Positions 24,820-33,293 of a stretch of DNA of 64,000 nucleotides are shown one piece after another (the first letter of the stretch is position 1; the number at the start of each line of letters is the position of its first letter). The notes beneath the pieces are model-generated. The model made no database searches, was not told the DNA's origin, and saw nothing but the letters and a program-made list of their open reading frames with translations. The stretch is from NCBI GenBank assembly GCA_036504855.1, contig DASXUL010000132.1, forward strand, positions 21,103-85,102, read 5' to 3'. Origin of the DNA: DASXUL01 sp036504855 (lineage in GTDB: Bacteria > Armatimonadota > DTGP01 > JAKQQT01). Made by a program: the position numbers and the translations under genes.

Positions 24820-25977
24820 GTGGCCAGGAGGGCCGATTCGGAACTCACGTCGTATGCGCTTGCCCGAGAGGGCATGGTGAACGATCTGGTCGATGCCGGA
24901 GCGCTGCGCACGCCCGCCGTGGAGGCGGCGTTTCGATCCGTTCCGCGCGAAGCCTTCGTGCCGCCCGGATCGCCGGCCGAGGTCTACGTGGATTCCGTGA
25001 TCCCTGTGTCAGACAGCCGCGGCCGATGGCTCACTACCAGCAGCCAGCCCACGATGATGGCCATCATGCTGGAGCAACTGGATGTCCGGCCCGGTCAGGC
25101 CATTCTGGAAATCGGCGCGGGCACCGGCTACAACGCCGCGCTTCTGGCGCGGCTAACGGGGCCGCGCGGGCGTGTGCACTCCGTGGAGTACGAGCCAGAG
25201 GCCGCGCGGCGCGCCGCGGAGACGCTGGCGCGGGTGGATTCGCCTGCCCTGGCGCACCCTGGCGATGGCGCCGACGGCTGGCCCCCGGGGGCGCCGTATG
25301 ATCGCATTATCTCCAGCGTGGCCGTTTGGGACATCCCCGACGCGTGGAGCGCGCAGGCGGCGGCGAACGCCCGACTGGTCGCCCCCTTCACGCTGCTCGG
25401 CTCGGACTACTCCATCGCCCTCGACCGCGAATCCGACTCCTGGCGCGGCCGGGCGCCGGAAGCCTGCTCCTTCGTGCGGTTCAAGGGGCGAATGGCCCAC
25501 CCAGAGCAGAGGATGCATTTCGACGGTGAGAACGCCCCCTCGCTGACCGTCACATCCGAGTCGGGCGAGTTGCCCTCCGCGCCAGACCTGGACCGCTGGC
25601 TTGCGGCGGGGCGCGGAGAGCCGGTCGAGGGCTTCGATGCCCGGGGCGCTTGGGAGGGATTCCTCCTCTGGCTGCTCATGTCCAGCGGACCGGAGCGGCT
25701 CATCCGGCTGACGTCCGGTTCGCGGGCGATCGGCTGGCAGGGGATCGCCGTCGGAATCTGGGACGAGGGCGGCTTCGCCGCTGTTACCGCGGCGGGAAGG
25801 TTGATCCGCTACGGCCAAGGGGATACGCCGTCCGCCGTCCGCTCTCATCTCAACGCGTGGCGCGCCGCCGGCCGTCCGTCCGCCGAGGCGTACCGCCTCT
25901 CCCTCGTTCCCGGGCGTGAACCGCCCGGCCCCGCCCGCCTGCCCCGTTTCACGCACACGTGGCAAATCGAGGTCTGA
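24820..25977 (+). CDS. Protein-L-isoaspartate O-methyltransferase-like protein with C-terminal extension
   Basis: SAM-dependent carboxyl methyltransferase of the PIMT family (385 aa). Residues 1-200 hold the PCMT domain: VPREAFVPP-type SVPREAFVPPGSPAEVY, the TSSQPTMMAIML loop and SAM motif I ILEIGAGTGYNAALLARL, then VHSVEYEPEAARRA. The C-terminal 180 residues are not part of ordinary PIMT (about 210 aa) and are unassigned; similar long PIMT homologues work in RiPP biosynthesis, which forms an alternative to protein repair. The start is GTG 24820, with GAGGAGGG upstream inside the preceding gene, showing translational coupling. Confidence 0.82.
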   Translation: MARRADSELTSYALAREGMVNDLVDAGALRTPAVEAAFRSVPREAFVPPGSPAEVYVDSVIPVSDSRGRWLTTSSQPTMMAIMLEQLDVRPGQAILEIGAGTGYNAALLARLTGPRGRVHSVEYEPEAARRAAETLARVDSPALAHPGDGADGWPPGAPYDRIISSVAVWDIPDAWSAQAAANARLVAPFTLLGSDYSIALDRESDSWRGRAPEACSFVRFKGRMAHPEQRMHFDGENAPSLTVTSESGELPSAPDLDRWLAAGRGEPVEGFDARGAWEGFLLWLLMSSGPERLIRLTSGSRAIGWQGIAVGIWDEGGFAAVTAAGRLIRYGQGDTPSAVRSHLNAWRAAGRPSAEAYRLSLVPGREPPGPARLPRFTHTWQIEV

Positions 25978-26237
25978 GGCTCCGCATTGGGGAGGAGGCG
26001 TTCTACCCCGGGGGATGAGCCCCCCGGCTACGGGCCTTCGGCCGGGATGGGCCTGAAGGCCCGCCGGATGCGTAGAGCCCGCTCGTTGGCCCTTCAGGGC
26101 CTTCATGGCGAAGCCCGTAGGCGGGGCTTTCCAAGCCCCGGCGGGCGTTCGCGCGCTGTGGAATCGCCGCGCGCATTCAGTGTTGCGTTCGGCGGACATT
26201 CTGGTGTAGACGCGGGGCGGCCCCACGGCTCACGGCG
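25978..26237. other. Intergenic region with repeat
   Basis: About 260 bp between convergent genes, mostly occupied by the palindromic repeat at 26006-26146. Nothing else is supported. Confidence 0.6.
26006..26146. repeat. CCCGTAG-CGGGG repeat family, copy 1
   Basis: Contains ccccgggggatgagcccccc, gggccttcggcc, aaggcccgccgg, cccttcagggccttcatggc and gaagcccgtaggcggggc blocks that pair in several hairpins. The same blocks recur, in part in inverse orientation, at 32059-32202 and 33025-33090. Confidence 0.8.
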
Positions 26238-27107
26238 CTACTCCGCCAGGCGTAGCGTCCACAGCTTCAGCCTGGGTCGGAGCCGGTCCATAGTGTCCGG
26301 CGGGAGGTGCAGGCGATCCACGGAGAGCGCTTTCGGCGCGGCATCAACCTGAAGCGATGCCTCCGCGTCGAGCCCCAGTTCATCAAAGAAGTCCTGCATC
26401 TCGGCGGCGCTGCCGAAGGCGGCGCGGTACATCTCCCGGTCCGTCGCCCCGTTCACCGCCTGGCGGACGCGCCGCCGCTGTTCGGAAACGGCCTCGGCTT
26501 CGGCGCGGATCGAGAAGTCCGGCGTCAGCCAGAACCCTCCGAACCTTCGCAGCAGGTCCCGCACGTTGGCCGCCACGGTTCGCAATTCGAGTGGAGAGAG
26601 GTATGGAAACAGCCCCTCGTTGACCACCGCGATGGGGCGCGAAGGGTCCAGAATGCCGGCCGCTTCCTGAAGCGAATCCGCATCCACGGCATTAGCCGCG
26701 ATCAGATGATGGTTGGGCCGGGGCTCCAGCCCGTGAGCCTCTACGATCAGAGGCGCCAAAGCCGCCTTCTCCGCCGTCAGCGGCGCGAGGTCCGTCTCGA
26801 TATAGGTCAGCGACGGGTCCTCCGTCATGGCGAGCCCGCGCAACGATAGCCCGCTTGCGATCTCCAGGACCTGTGAAATGCCGGACGTTCGCAGCGTCGC
26901 GGCGATGCTCTTGTAGCGGACCTCGAAGATGGGCGCGTACCACGTGATATCCTCGGGCTTCAGCCCGTAATCGCGCAAGACCCCCTGATAGGCGGCGTCC
27001 GCCTGCACGAACGCGGCCACCTCCGCGGCAAACGGGATGTCCGTGAACTGCCGCATGTACGCGGCCAGTTTCGCCGTCATGCTCACTTTGTCAAAACTGC
27101 TCGTCAT
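26238..27107 (-). CDS. LCM-type SAM-dependent methyltransferase
   Basis: A 289-aa cytoplasmic protein of the leucine carboxyl methyltransferase-like superfamily, which in bacteria includes many O-methyltransferases of unknown substrate. The SAM-binding region reads QVLEIASGLSLRGLAM, followed by the acidic YIETDLAP and, later, AVVNEGLFPYLSPLELRTVA, matching the family order. ATG 27107 (MTSSFDKVSM) has no SD; TAGACT at 27115-27120 on the minus strand ends seven bases before it, which fits leaderless initiation. It is separated by 100 bp from the melibiase gene upstream. Confidence 0.8.
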   Translation of the reverse strand: MTSSFDKVSMTAKLAAYMRQFTDIPFAAEVAAFVQADAAYQGVLRDYGLKPEDITWYAPIFEVRYKSIAATLRTSGISQVLEIASGLSLRGLAMTEDPSLTYIETDLAPLTAEKAALAPLIVEAHGLEPRPNHHLIAANAVDADSLQEAAGILDPSRPIAVVNEGLFPYLSPLELRTVAANVRDLLRRFGGFWLTPDFSIRAEAEAVSEQRRRVRQAVNGATDREMYRAAFGSAAEMQDFFDELGLDAEASLQVDAAPKALSVDRLHLPPDTMDRLRPRLKLWTLRLAE

Positions 27108-27208
27108 ATCTGTGAGTCTATCAGCCGTCGGCCCGAAGGCGCCGCGATCGGGAGGCAATCCCTACCACGGCGCCTTCCGGCTGACGGCCGATCCCTGACG
27201 GCTGTTCG

Positions 27209-29710
27209 CTACTTCGCTGCCGGCTCGCGCAGTTCCACGATCTCCCACCCGCGAGGGCCGATCGGGATGTGCAGCGTAACGGCATCCGAAGCGCGGCTGG
27301 CCTTGATCTCGGCGCCGTCCTTGAACCGCGTGGCGGCCACGGTGGCGGTGTCCATCTTCAGGTAGTAGTCCGAGGGCCGGATGGTCACGTCCACGGTCTG
27401 CGCCGTCTCGCCGGGGTTCCAGAGGCACACGTAGCCGTAACGCCCCTTCAGCGCGTTGCGCAGGTGCATCACGCCATCCACATGGGGCTCGCGCGTTTCG
27501 GCAAGGGCGTCATACGGCTTGCCCAGCGCCGTGATCGGCTGCGCCACGGCCAGCCAGTCGCGGTTATCCCAGTTCCACTTCACCCACTTCTTCATCAGCG
27601 CCGTTTCGCCCGGCGTCATCTCCAGGATACGGCCGTGCAGTTCCACGTTGCAGATGTAGGCGCCGATGCTGGTGAAGTGATACTCCAGCGCGTTCAAGTC
27701 CTCCGGTTTGGCCAGGATGTGGCAGGCGGCCTCCCACGAGATCGTGAAGGCCGGGCGGGTGAAGGTCATATCGTACAGCGTGCGGCGATAGACGTCCGCG
27801 TTGCGATACCACCACGCCATGTCCGCCTCGCGCTCGGGGCGGAAGGCCAGGATCCAGTCGCCGAACCAGGCGGTGTCCTGGTAGGCGGTGAGGCCCGGCT
27901 CGCCCTCCCAACCGCGGTCGATGATCACGCCGGGCACTTCCTTGCGCAACGTGGCGCAGAGGTCCTTCCATGCCTGAATCTGGGCACCCTCGCTGTACGA
28001 CACCGGGTGGCCGTGTTCCTTCGCCACGCAGCCGCCTTCATAGAGGCCGCCGTCGAGCTTCAGGAACTGGATGTCCAGCTCCTTGCACAGGCCCAGCAGC
28101 GTCTTCTCGAAGTGCTTGGCGTAGGCGCCGGAGAAACACTCCGCCGTGGTGCCATCCCAGAGCGGCAGGCCGGAGCCGTCCGCGTGGCGGATCTTCCATT
28201 CGGGGTGCTGCTTCGAAACGCCGGATTCGTTGTGGACCATGATCGGCGCCGTCCACAACCCGAACTTCATGCCGCGCTCGCGCACCTCGTCGGCGATGGG
28301 CTTCAGCCCCTTCGGGAAGAACTCCTTGTTCTCAATCCAGTCGCCGTAGCCGCGTTTCGTGCTGCCCACGATCTGCTGCCAGCCGTCGTCGATCGAGAAA
28401 TACTTCACGCCGAGCTCCGCGGCGGGCTTCACCATCTGCTGCACTTCGTCGCCGGTGATGGTGTTGTAGTAGCCGAACCACGTGCTGTAGAGCGGCGGGA
28501 TCATGGTGGGCGTGGCGTGCGACACATGCGCGCCGATGTAGAGTTGCAGCAGGTAGCCGCCCTTCGCCGTGGGGCCGTCGTAGAGGCCCAACACGGTCTC
28601 CGGCGTGGAGACCGGCTTGCCGCTGGTCACGGGCACGTACGGCCGGTAGACGGTATTCACCGCCTTGCCGTCGCCCAGAACGTCACTGGCGCCCTGCAGG
28701 TGCAGCGCGCTGGTAACGAACCCGCCCTTGTCGGTGGATACGGCGTTTCCGGAGCCGGTGAAGCCCTGCACGCCGGTGACCGCGCCGGTCGCTTCCAGGC
28801 CATCCACCACGGCTTCCTTCAGCAGGTACATATCGCCCGCGCGGCCGGTCACGGTGATGCTCTTGGTGACGATCGGCTCGTCGCCCGGCACGACCCTGTA
28901 GCGAACCGACACGTCGAACCCTTTGTTGGCCCCAGCGCCCGAGAGGCCCAGAGTCAGCGTCCCGGGGCCCTCTTTGTGGCCGGCCAGCGTCCATCCGTGC
29001 GACAAGTCGAGTTGGATATCCTTGCCCGCTTCGCCGATGGACACGTTCTTCAGGCCGTTGGGCTTGCCCAAACCGTCCAGGCGGATGGCGATGACCTTGG
29101 CCTTCACCGGCAGCGAGAACTGATACGTCTTCGTCCACGGCTGTTGGGCCGCCGGCATTACGCCCACGCTGTGCCCGTCAACGAACACCTCCGCCGCTTC
29201 GTCCGCCGAATGGTCCAACACCACGACGTTGGGGATGCCGGGCTTCAGGCGTCCGGCGGGGATGTGGTAGCGGAACCACCAGGAGCGGTTCTCCTCTTGT
29301 GTTGTGAACGGCAGGTCCTGCGCCTTCCAGGCGGCGTCATCGAAGTCCGGCTTCGCCCAGTTGGCGGAGGGCTTGGAATCGGTGAGCTTCCAGCCCTTCG
29401 AGATAGCGCCCGGCCTGTCGGGAAGGGGAGGCGTCAGCGTGACGCGGCCCTCGGAGACGACGCGGGCGCCGGCCGGTTTGCCGTTCAGAAGGAGCGCGCC
29501 GGGCTGCAGTCCGCCGGCCTTGGCGTCCCAGCGAACGGTGCGGGACACGGCAGCGTTGGAGAGCGTCCATGAGTTGGCGGCGGCGTCGTGCGTTACGCGC
29601 GCCGGAGCGGTACGGTCGAAGTTATCGGTTTGATACATACAAGGGGCCTTCGGTGAAGTGAACAGGATGGCGGCAAGTGCCGCGTAACAGCGGTTTGTGA
29701 TACGCATCAT
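27209..29710 (-). CDS. Alpha-galactosidase / melibiase, GH36-like, exported
   Basis: Hydrolyses alpha-linked galactose or related sugars. The 833-aa product starts with a probable signal peptide (NRCYAALAAILFTSPKA), has a beta-sandwich N-terminus that includes a galactose-binding-like insert (WSWWFRYHIPAG-type SWWFRYHIPAGRLKPG), and a barrel with YFSIDDGWQQI and the nucleophile segment IQFLKLDGGLYEGG, typical of clan GH-D. The acid/base Asp may be in GDWILAFRPERE. No SD precedes ATG 29710; TAGCAT 29717-29722 ends six bases upstream, suggesting a leaderless mRNA. Divergent from uvrC. Confidence 0.88.
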   Translation of the reverse strand: MMRITNRCYAALAAILFTSPKAPCMYQTDNFDRTAPARVTHDAAANSWTLSNAAVSRTVRWDAKAGGLQPGALLLNGKPAGARVVSEGRVTLTPPLPDRPGAISKGWKLTDSKPSANWAKPDFDDAAWKAQDLPFTTQEENRSWWFRYHIPAGRLKPGIPNVVVLDHSADEAAEVFVDGHSVGVMPAAQQPWTKTYQFSLPVKAKVIAIRLDGLGKPNGLKNVSIGEAGKDIQLDLSHGWTLAGHKEGPGTLTLGLSGAGANKGFDVSVRYRVVPGDEPIVTKSITVTGRAGDMYLLKEAVVDGLEATGAVTGVQGFTGSGNAVSTDKGGFVTSALHLQGASDVLGDGKAVNTVYRPYVPVTSGKPVSTPETVLGLYDGPTAKGGYLLQLYIGAHVSHATPTMIPPLYSTWFGYYNTITGDEVQQMVKPAAELGVKYFSIDDGWQQIVGSTKRGYGDWIENKEFFPKGLKPIADEVRERGMKFGLWTAPIMVHNESGVSKQHPEWKIRHADGSGLPLWDGTTAECFSGAYAKHFEKTLLGLCKELDIQFLKLDGGLYEGGCVAKEHGHPVSYSEGAQIQAWKDLCATLRKEVPGVIIDRGWEGEPGLTAYQDTAWFGDWILAFRPEREADMAWWYRNADVYRRTLYDMTFTRPAFTISWEAACHILAKPEDLNALEYHFTSIGAYICNVELHGRILEMTPGETALMKKWVKWNWDNRDWLAVAQPITALGKPYDALAETREPHVDGVMHLRNALKGRYGYVCLWNPGETAQTVDVTIRPSDYYLKMDTATVAATRFKDGAEIKASRASDAVTLHIPIGPRGWEIVELREPAAK

Positions 29711-29716
29711 GGGAGT

Positions 29717-29722
29717 ATGCTA
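29717..29722 (-). promoter_or_regulatory. -10 box for leaderless alpha-galactosidase mRNA
   Basis: TAGCAT on the minus strand lies six bases before ATG 29710, placing transcription initiation at or next to the start codon. No clear -35 box. Confidence 0.4.
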
Positions 29723-29770
29723 GGCATGGCCGGTCTGTGCGGGCGTCCCCCGCGGTGGTGTCAATTGGGG

Positions 29771-29776
29771 TATAAT
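29771..29776 (+). promoter_or_regulatory. -10 box of uvrC
   Basis: Consensus TATAAT in the context ggggTATAATgg. The first in-frame ATG (29775) overlaps this box and so cannot be the translation start; the next ATG at 29811 fits a short 5' leader. Confidence 0.7.
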
Positions 29777-29810
29777 GGTAACAGTGCTCGAAAGCCCGTT
29801 CGGTCCAGAT

Positions 29811-31694
29811 ATGCCCGAAGTCTCGGAACACATTCAAGAGAAGCTCAAAGCCCTGCCCGACAGGCCCGGCGTCTATTTCCACAAAGACGCCAAGGGTGAG
29901 ATCCTCTATATCGGCAAGGCGGTGAACCTGCGGAACCGGGTCCGCTCCTACTTCCAGGTTGGCAGCGCGAAGACCCCCAAGATCCAGCGGATGGTTGGTC
30001 GCGTCACCGATTTGGAGTGGATCGTTACAGACACCGAACTCGAGGCCCTCATCCTCGAGTGCAACATGATCAAGAAGCACCGGCCGCCTTTCAACGTCCG
30101 GATGCGCGACGACAAGCACTATCCGTACCTGATGGTGACCATGGGCGAGCCCTTCCCGCGCGTGCTCATCACGCGCCGTGTGAAGCGCGACGCCAACAAA
30201 TATTTCGGCCCCTATACGGACTCCCAGGCGGTGTACAAGACCACCCGCCTCATCCGCGACGTCTTCCAGATCCGCGCGTGCGACCTCACCTTCGACGGCA
30301 TCCACCCCATCCGGCCCTGCCTCTACTATCACCTGGGGCAGTGCACCGCCCCCTGCGCCGGGTTCGTGAGCCGCAAGGACTACCGCGAGCAGGCGTCCGA
30401 GGTCGTGTCATTCCTGGACGGCAAGTCCAAGGAAGTGCTCAAGCGGCTGCGCGAGCGCATGGCGGAAGCCGCCGCCGAGGAGGAGTTCGAGAAGGCCGCC
30501 AAACTGCGCGATCAGATCGAGGCCGTCGCCACGATCTCCGAACAGCAGAAGGTGCTCTCCACCAAGATGGAGGAGCAGGACGTCATCGCACTGGCCGGCG
30601 ACGACGGATCCGCCTGCGTTCAGATGTTCTTCATCCGCGAAGGCAAGCTCATCGGCCAGGAGCAGTTCTTCCTCGAGGGCGCCGAAGACGAATCGTTGGA
30701 TGAGCAGATCCAGAGCTTTGTCACCCAGTATTACCAGGACGCGCCCTACGTGCCGAAGGAGATCCTCCTGCCGGTTGGGGTGGAGCAGATGGACATCCTC
30801 GAGAGCTACCTCCGCCAGAAGAAGGGCAGCAAGGTGACGCTCCACTCGCCGGAACGGGGCGACAAAAAGCGCCTCGTGGAAATGGCGGGCACGAACGCCA
30901 CGCTGGCCCTGAAAGAACAACTCACGAAACTGAAGGTGCGCCTCACCCGGGCCGAGGAGGCGATGGACGCGCTGCAGGAGGCCCTGAACCTGCCGGCGCC
31001 TCCCGCGCGCATCGAATGTTACGACATCTCCAACACCGGGGGCAGCCAGACCGTTGGATCGATGGTCGTCTTCGAGAACGGCGAGCCGAAGAAGTCGGAT
31101 TACCGGAAGTTCAAGATCAAGACGGTGATCGGCCCGAACGATTACGCCAGCCACCAGGAGATGATGGAACGTCGGCTGAAGGCCGCCGAGGAGAACCGGC
31201 CTGGTTTCGATAAGCTGCCGGACCTATTCCTCATCGACGGCGGCAAGGGCCAGCTCAGCGCGGTGAAGGAGGTCCTGGACCGCCACCAGGTGTGGATCCC
31301 CATCGCCGGCCTCGCCAAGCGTGAGGAGGAGATCTTCCTGCCGGGCGATTCCCTTCCGGTGGTGCTCGCCAAGGATAACCGCGGACTCCATCTTTGCCAG
31401 CGCCTCCGCGACGAAGCGCACCGCTACGGCATCACCTATCACCGCAAGCTGCGCGGGAAGGCGGCCTTCGCCAGCATTCTGGACGAGTTGCCCGGAATCG
31501 GCGAGAAGCGTCGCACGGCCCTGCTGAGGGCCTTCCCGGACCTCCCGCATATGTGCGCCGCCAGCTTGGATCAACTGGCCGCCGTGCCCGGCATGAACCG
31601 GAGCATGGCCGGCATCGTCTATCAGCACCTCCAGGATTTCCAGAGAAACTGGGAGGGGCTGGTGAAGGACGCGAATGCGCCGGCAGCGCAATAG
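29811..31694 (+). CDS. uvrC: Excinuclease ABC subunit C
   Basis: Nuclease subunit of nucleotide excision repair, cutting on both sides of UvrAB-marked lesions. The 627-aa protein has an N-terminal GIY-YIG domain (PGVYFHKDAKGEILYIGKA), a UVR motif near 200-235 (EEEFEKAAKLRDQIEAV), the RNase H-like endonuclease domain (ECYDISNTGGSQTVGSMVV, FLIDGGKGQLSAVKEVL) and a C-terminal helix-hairpin-helix (LDELPGIGEKRRTALL). The start at 29811 (MPEVSEHIQE) is set by the upstream -10 box. Confidence 0.96.
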   Translation: MPEVSEHIQEKLKALPDRPGVYFHKDAKGEILYIGKAVNLRNRVRSYFQVGSAKTPKIQRMVGRVTDLEWIVTDTELEALILECNMIKKHRPPFNVRMRDDKHYPYLMVTMGEPFPRVLITRRVKRDANKYFGPYTDSQAVYKTTRLIRDVFQIRACDLTFDGIHPIRPCLYYHLGQCTAPCAGFVSRKDYREQASEVVSFLDGKSKEVLKRLRERMAEAAAEEEFEKAAKLRDQIEAVATISEQQKVLSTKMEEQDVIALAGDDGSACVQMFFIREGKLIGQEQFFLEGAEDESLDEQIQSFVTQYYQDAPYVPKEILLPVGVEQMDILESYLRQKKGSKVTLHSPERGDKKRLVEMAGTNATLALKEQLTKLKVRLTRAEEAMDALQEALNLPAPPARIECYDISNTGGSQTVGSMVVFENGEPKKSDYRKFKIKTVIGPNDYASHQEMMERRLKAAEENRPGFDKLPDLFLIDGGKGQLSAVKEVLDRHQVWIPIAGLAKREEEIFLPGDSLPVVLAKDNRGLHLCQRLRDEAHRYGITYHRKLRGKAAFASILDELPGIGEKRRTALLRAFPDLPHMCAASLDQLAAVPGMNRSMAGIVYQHLQDFQRNWEGLVKDANAPAAQ

Positions 31695-31781
31695 CGTCGC
31701 TCCTTTGGACCCTCCATTGCGCGGCGGCTTTACAACCTGCCATCGCCGGGCATACCATTTCCACGGAGGAACGGCACGGGT

Positions 31782-32045
31782 ATGGATAAGGGCGCTAAGT
31801 TTACGGGTCTTCTGGTTTTCATCGCCGGGGTGGCGTTGCTGGTCATGGTCTTCATGACGGCGGTGCATCTCTTCCAGGCAACGCATGCGGCAACGCCGGA
31901 CCTGAAGAAGCTCCCGGGCGAAGGCTATACGCTGCTTGCCCGGTTCGCCCTTCTGTTCGCCATGGGCTACGTGGCCTCCGCCATCGCCGGCCGCGGCGTT
32001 CAGCTCTTCGAAGCCACCCTGCCGCGCGTGGAAGAGAAGAAGTAA
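31782..32045 (+). CDS. Small two-helix membrane protein
   Basis: An 87-aa protein of unknown function with two predicted transmembrane segments, FTGLLVFIAGVALLVMVFM (about 7-27) and LLARFALLFAMGYVASAIAG (about 51-70), joined by a soluble loop. GGAGGAA precedes ATG 31782 at slightly long spacing. It ends with a charged tail (VEEKK) and is followed directly by a repeat element. No family recognised. Confidence 0.7.
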   Translation: MDKGAKFTGLLVFIAGVALLVMVFMTAVHLFQATHAATPDLKKLPGEGYTLLARFALLFAMGYVASAIAGRGVQLFEATLPRVEEKK

Positions 32046-32058
32046 CCAGGCCACTCTC

Positions 32059-32202
32059 GCCGGGGCTTGGAAAGCCCCGTCTACGGGCTTCGCCATGAAG
32101 GCCCTGAAGGGCCATCAAACGGGCTCTACCCCATCCGGCGGGCCTTCAGGCCTATCCCGGCCGAAGGCCCGTAGACGGGGGTTTCAACCCCCGAAGGAGG
32201 CG
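32059..32202. repeat. CCCGTAG-CGGGG repeat family, copy 2
   Basis: Contains cggggcttggaaagccccgt, ctacgggcttcgccatgaag, gccctgaagggcc, ggcgggccttcaggcc, cggccgaaggcccgtagacg and gggggtttcaaccccc. The blocks match copies 1 and 3 and form nested hairpins. Confidence 0.8.
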
Positions 32203-32251
32203 TAGCCCCGAGCCCCCCCGATCCGCGCCAGTTGATGCCGCTCTGATCCAG

Positions 32252-32695
32252 ATGAATCCACGCAACCTGGAGGATCACACGCCCGCTCCTGAATGCCGGC
32301 CCCACGGCGTGGCCGTCTGCCTTGCCGTTTCGGTGATCGCGCTTGCGCTTGGCTTCGGCTTCGGAGTTGCAGTGAACTCGTTCACGTACGGTCGTTTGCC
32401 CGGTCCCCCCAGTAGCGCCGGACTGCTTTTCGTGGGGCTCTTCGCGCTGGTCGGCTTGGCCTTTCCGGGAAGGGCGCCGGAATGGACTGGTCTAGTTGGC
32501 GTTGGCCCCTTTGTTCTGGGACTGCTGATAAGGCTGTGGGTTGCTCCTAGACTCGGATGGTATGCATACCCGCCCGTAGAGTCCTTGGGCTGGGTCTGGG
32601 TCGGTTTCGCCATCGCGCTTGCCGCTACGTTCGCCGGCTGGATCACCGCCTATCGCAAGGGGCTGGTGTCCCGGCTTCGGGGCGATGACCAGTAG
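32252..32695 (+). CDS. Multi-pass membrane protein of unknown function
   Basis: A 147-aa product with about four hydrophobic segments: VAVCLAVSVIALALGFGFGV, SAGLLFVGLFALVGLAF, LVGVGPFVLGLLIRLWV and WVWVGFAIALAATFAGWI, with a basic C-terminal tail (RKGLVSRLRGDDQ). There is no strong SD before ATG 32252. No homologous family was recognised; a lone gene between two repeat elements. Confidence 0.6.
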   Translation: MNPRNLEDHTPAPECRPHGVAVCLAVSVIALALGFGFGVAVNSFTYGRLPGPPSSAGLLFVGLFALVGLAFPGRAPEWTGLVGVGPFVLGLLIRLWVAPRLGWYAYPPVESLGWVWVGFAIALAATFAGWITAYRKGLVSRLRGDDQ

Positions 32696-32764
32696 GGGCG
32701 CCATGTCGCGCATCTGACAGCGCGGCAAACTACGGGCTTCCTTCTTGCCGCGGCCCCCTCACTT

Positions 32765-32914
32765 CCACGTCACCCTGAGGAACGAAGGGTCTCGGCCTGA
32801 CGGTTCGTTTGGTGGAACATCACAAGCACCCAAGCCCACGTTGGCATGGGTGCTTGTTGCGTTGTCTGGGATGGCATCTCAGGCCGAGACCCTTCGTTCC
32901 TCAGGGTGACGTGG
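32765..32914. repeat. Nested inverted repeat, 36-bp perfect arms
   Basis: The arm 32765-32800 (beginning ccacgtcaccctgaggaacg) is the exact complement of 32879-32914. Inside it is a second hairpin, caagcaccca...tgggtgcttg. The inner CAAGCAC/GTGCTTG hairpin also appears in the repeat at 37879-38028. Confidence 0.9.
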
Positions 32915-33024
32915 GAGGGAACCGCGGCGTGGGGCGAGAGGCGTTCACCTGGCGGCGCGGGATGGCGGCTCCGCCATCACGCCGCAAGCGCCGGGGTCCA
33001 GAGCGGCGGCGTTCTCACGGCGCG

Positions 33025-33090
33025 TCCTCCGGCCCTTCAGGGCCAGCATGGCCGAAGGCCCGTAGACGGGGGATTCATCCCCCGGGCGTG
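33025..33090. repeat. CCCGTAG-CGGGG repeat family, copy 3 (partial)
   Basis: cggcccttcagggccagcat, ggccgaaggcccgtagacgg and gggggattcatcccccg match blocks of copies 1 and 2. Confidence 0.75.
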
Positions 33091-33146
33091 TCGTGGAGCC
33101 CAACGCCCGCCTGTGGAACCGCTTTCGGCGGGAATGTGTCTTTATA

Positions 33147-33180
33147 AGCGGGGCCTCGATTTCTCGAGGCCCCGCTTTTT
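33147..33180 (+). terminator. Intrinsic terminator upstream of arc
   Basis: Thirteen perfect pairs (agcggggcctcga / tcgaggccccgct), loop TTTC, followed by TTTT. It insulates the proteasome operon from upstream transcription. Confidence 0.85.
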
Positions 33181-33293
33181 CCTTCTTCCCTCCGCAAAAC
33201 GTCTGCTTGCCGTGCGCGGAAACTGGGTAACACGGGGTATCAGCGGATCGCTGCCGGAATCCGCGGCGGCGCCGCCCGAAAGGTTGGGGGTGT

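Larger units (their letters stand above)
32696..33293. other. Intergenic region rich in palindromes upstream of arc
   Basis: About 600 bp without a supported gene. It holds the nested inverted repeat 32765-32914, a CCCGTAG-CGGGG repeat at 33025-33090 and an intrinsic terminator at 33147-33180. The promoter of the proteasome operon should lie between the terminator and 33294, but no convincing -35/-10 pair is visible. Confidence 0.5.
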
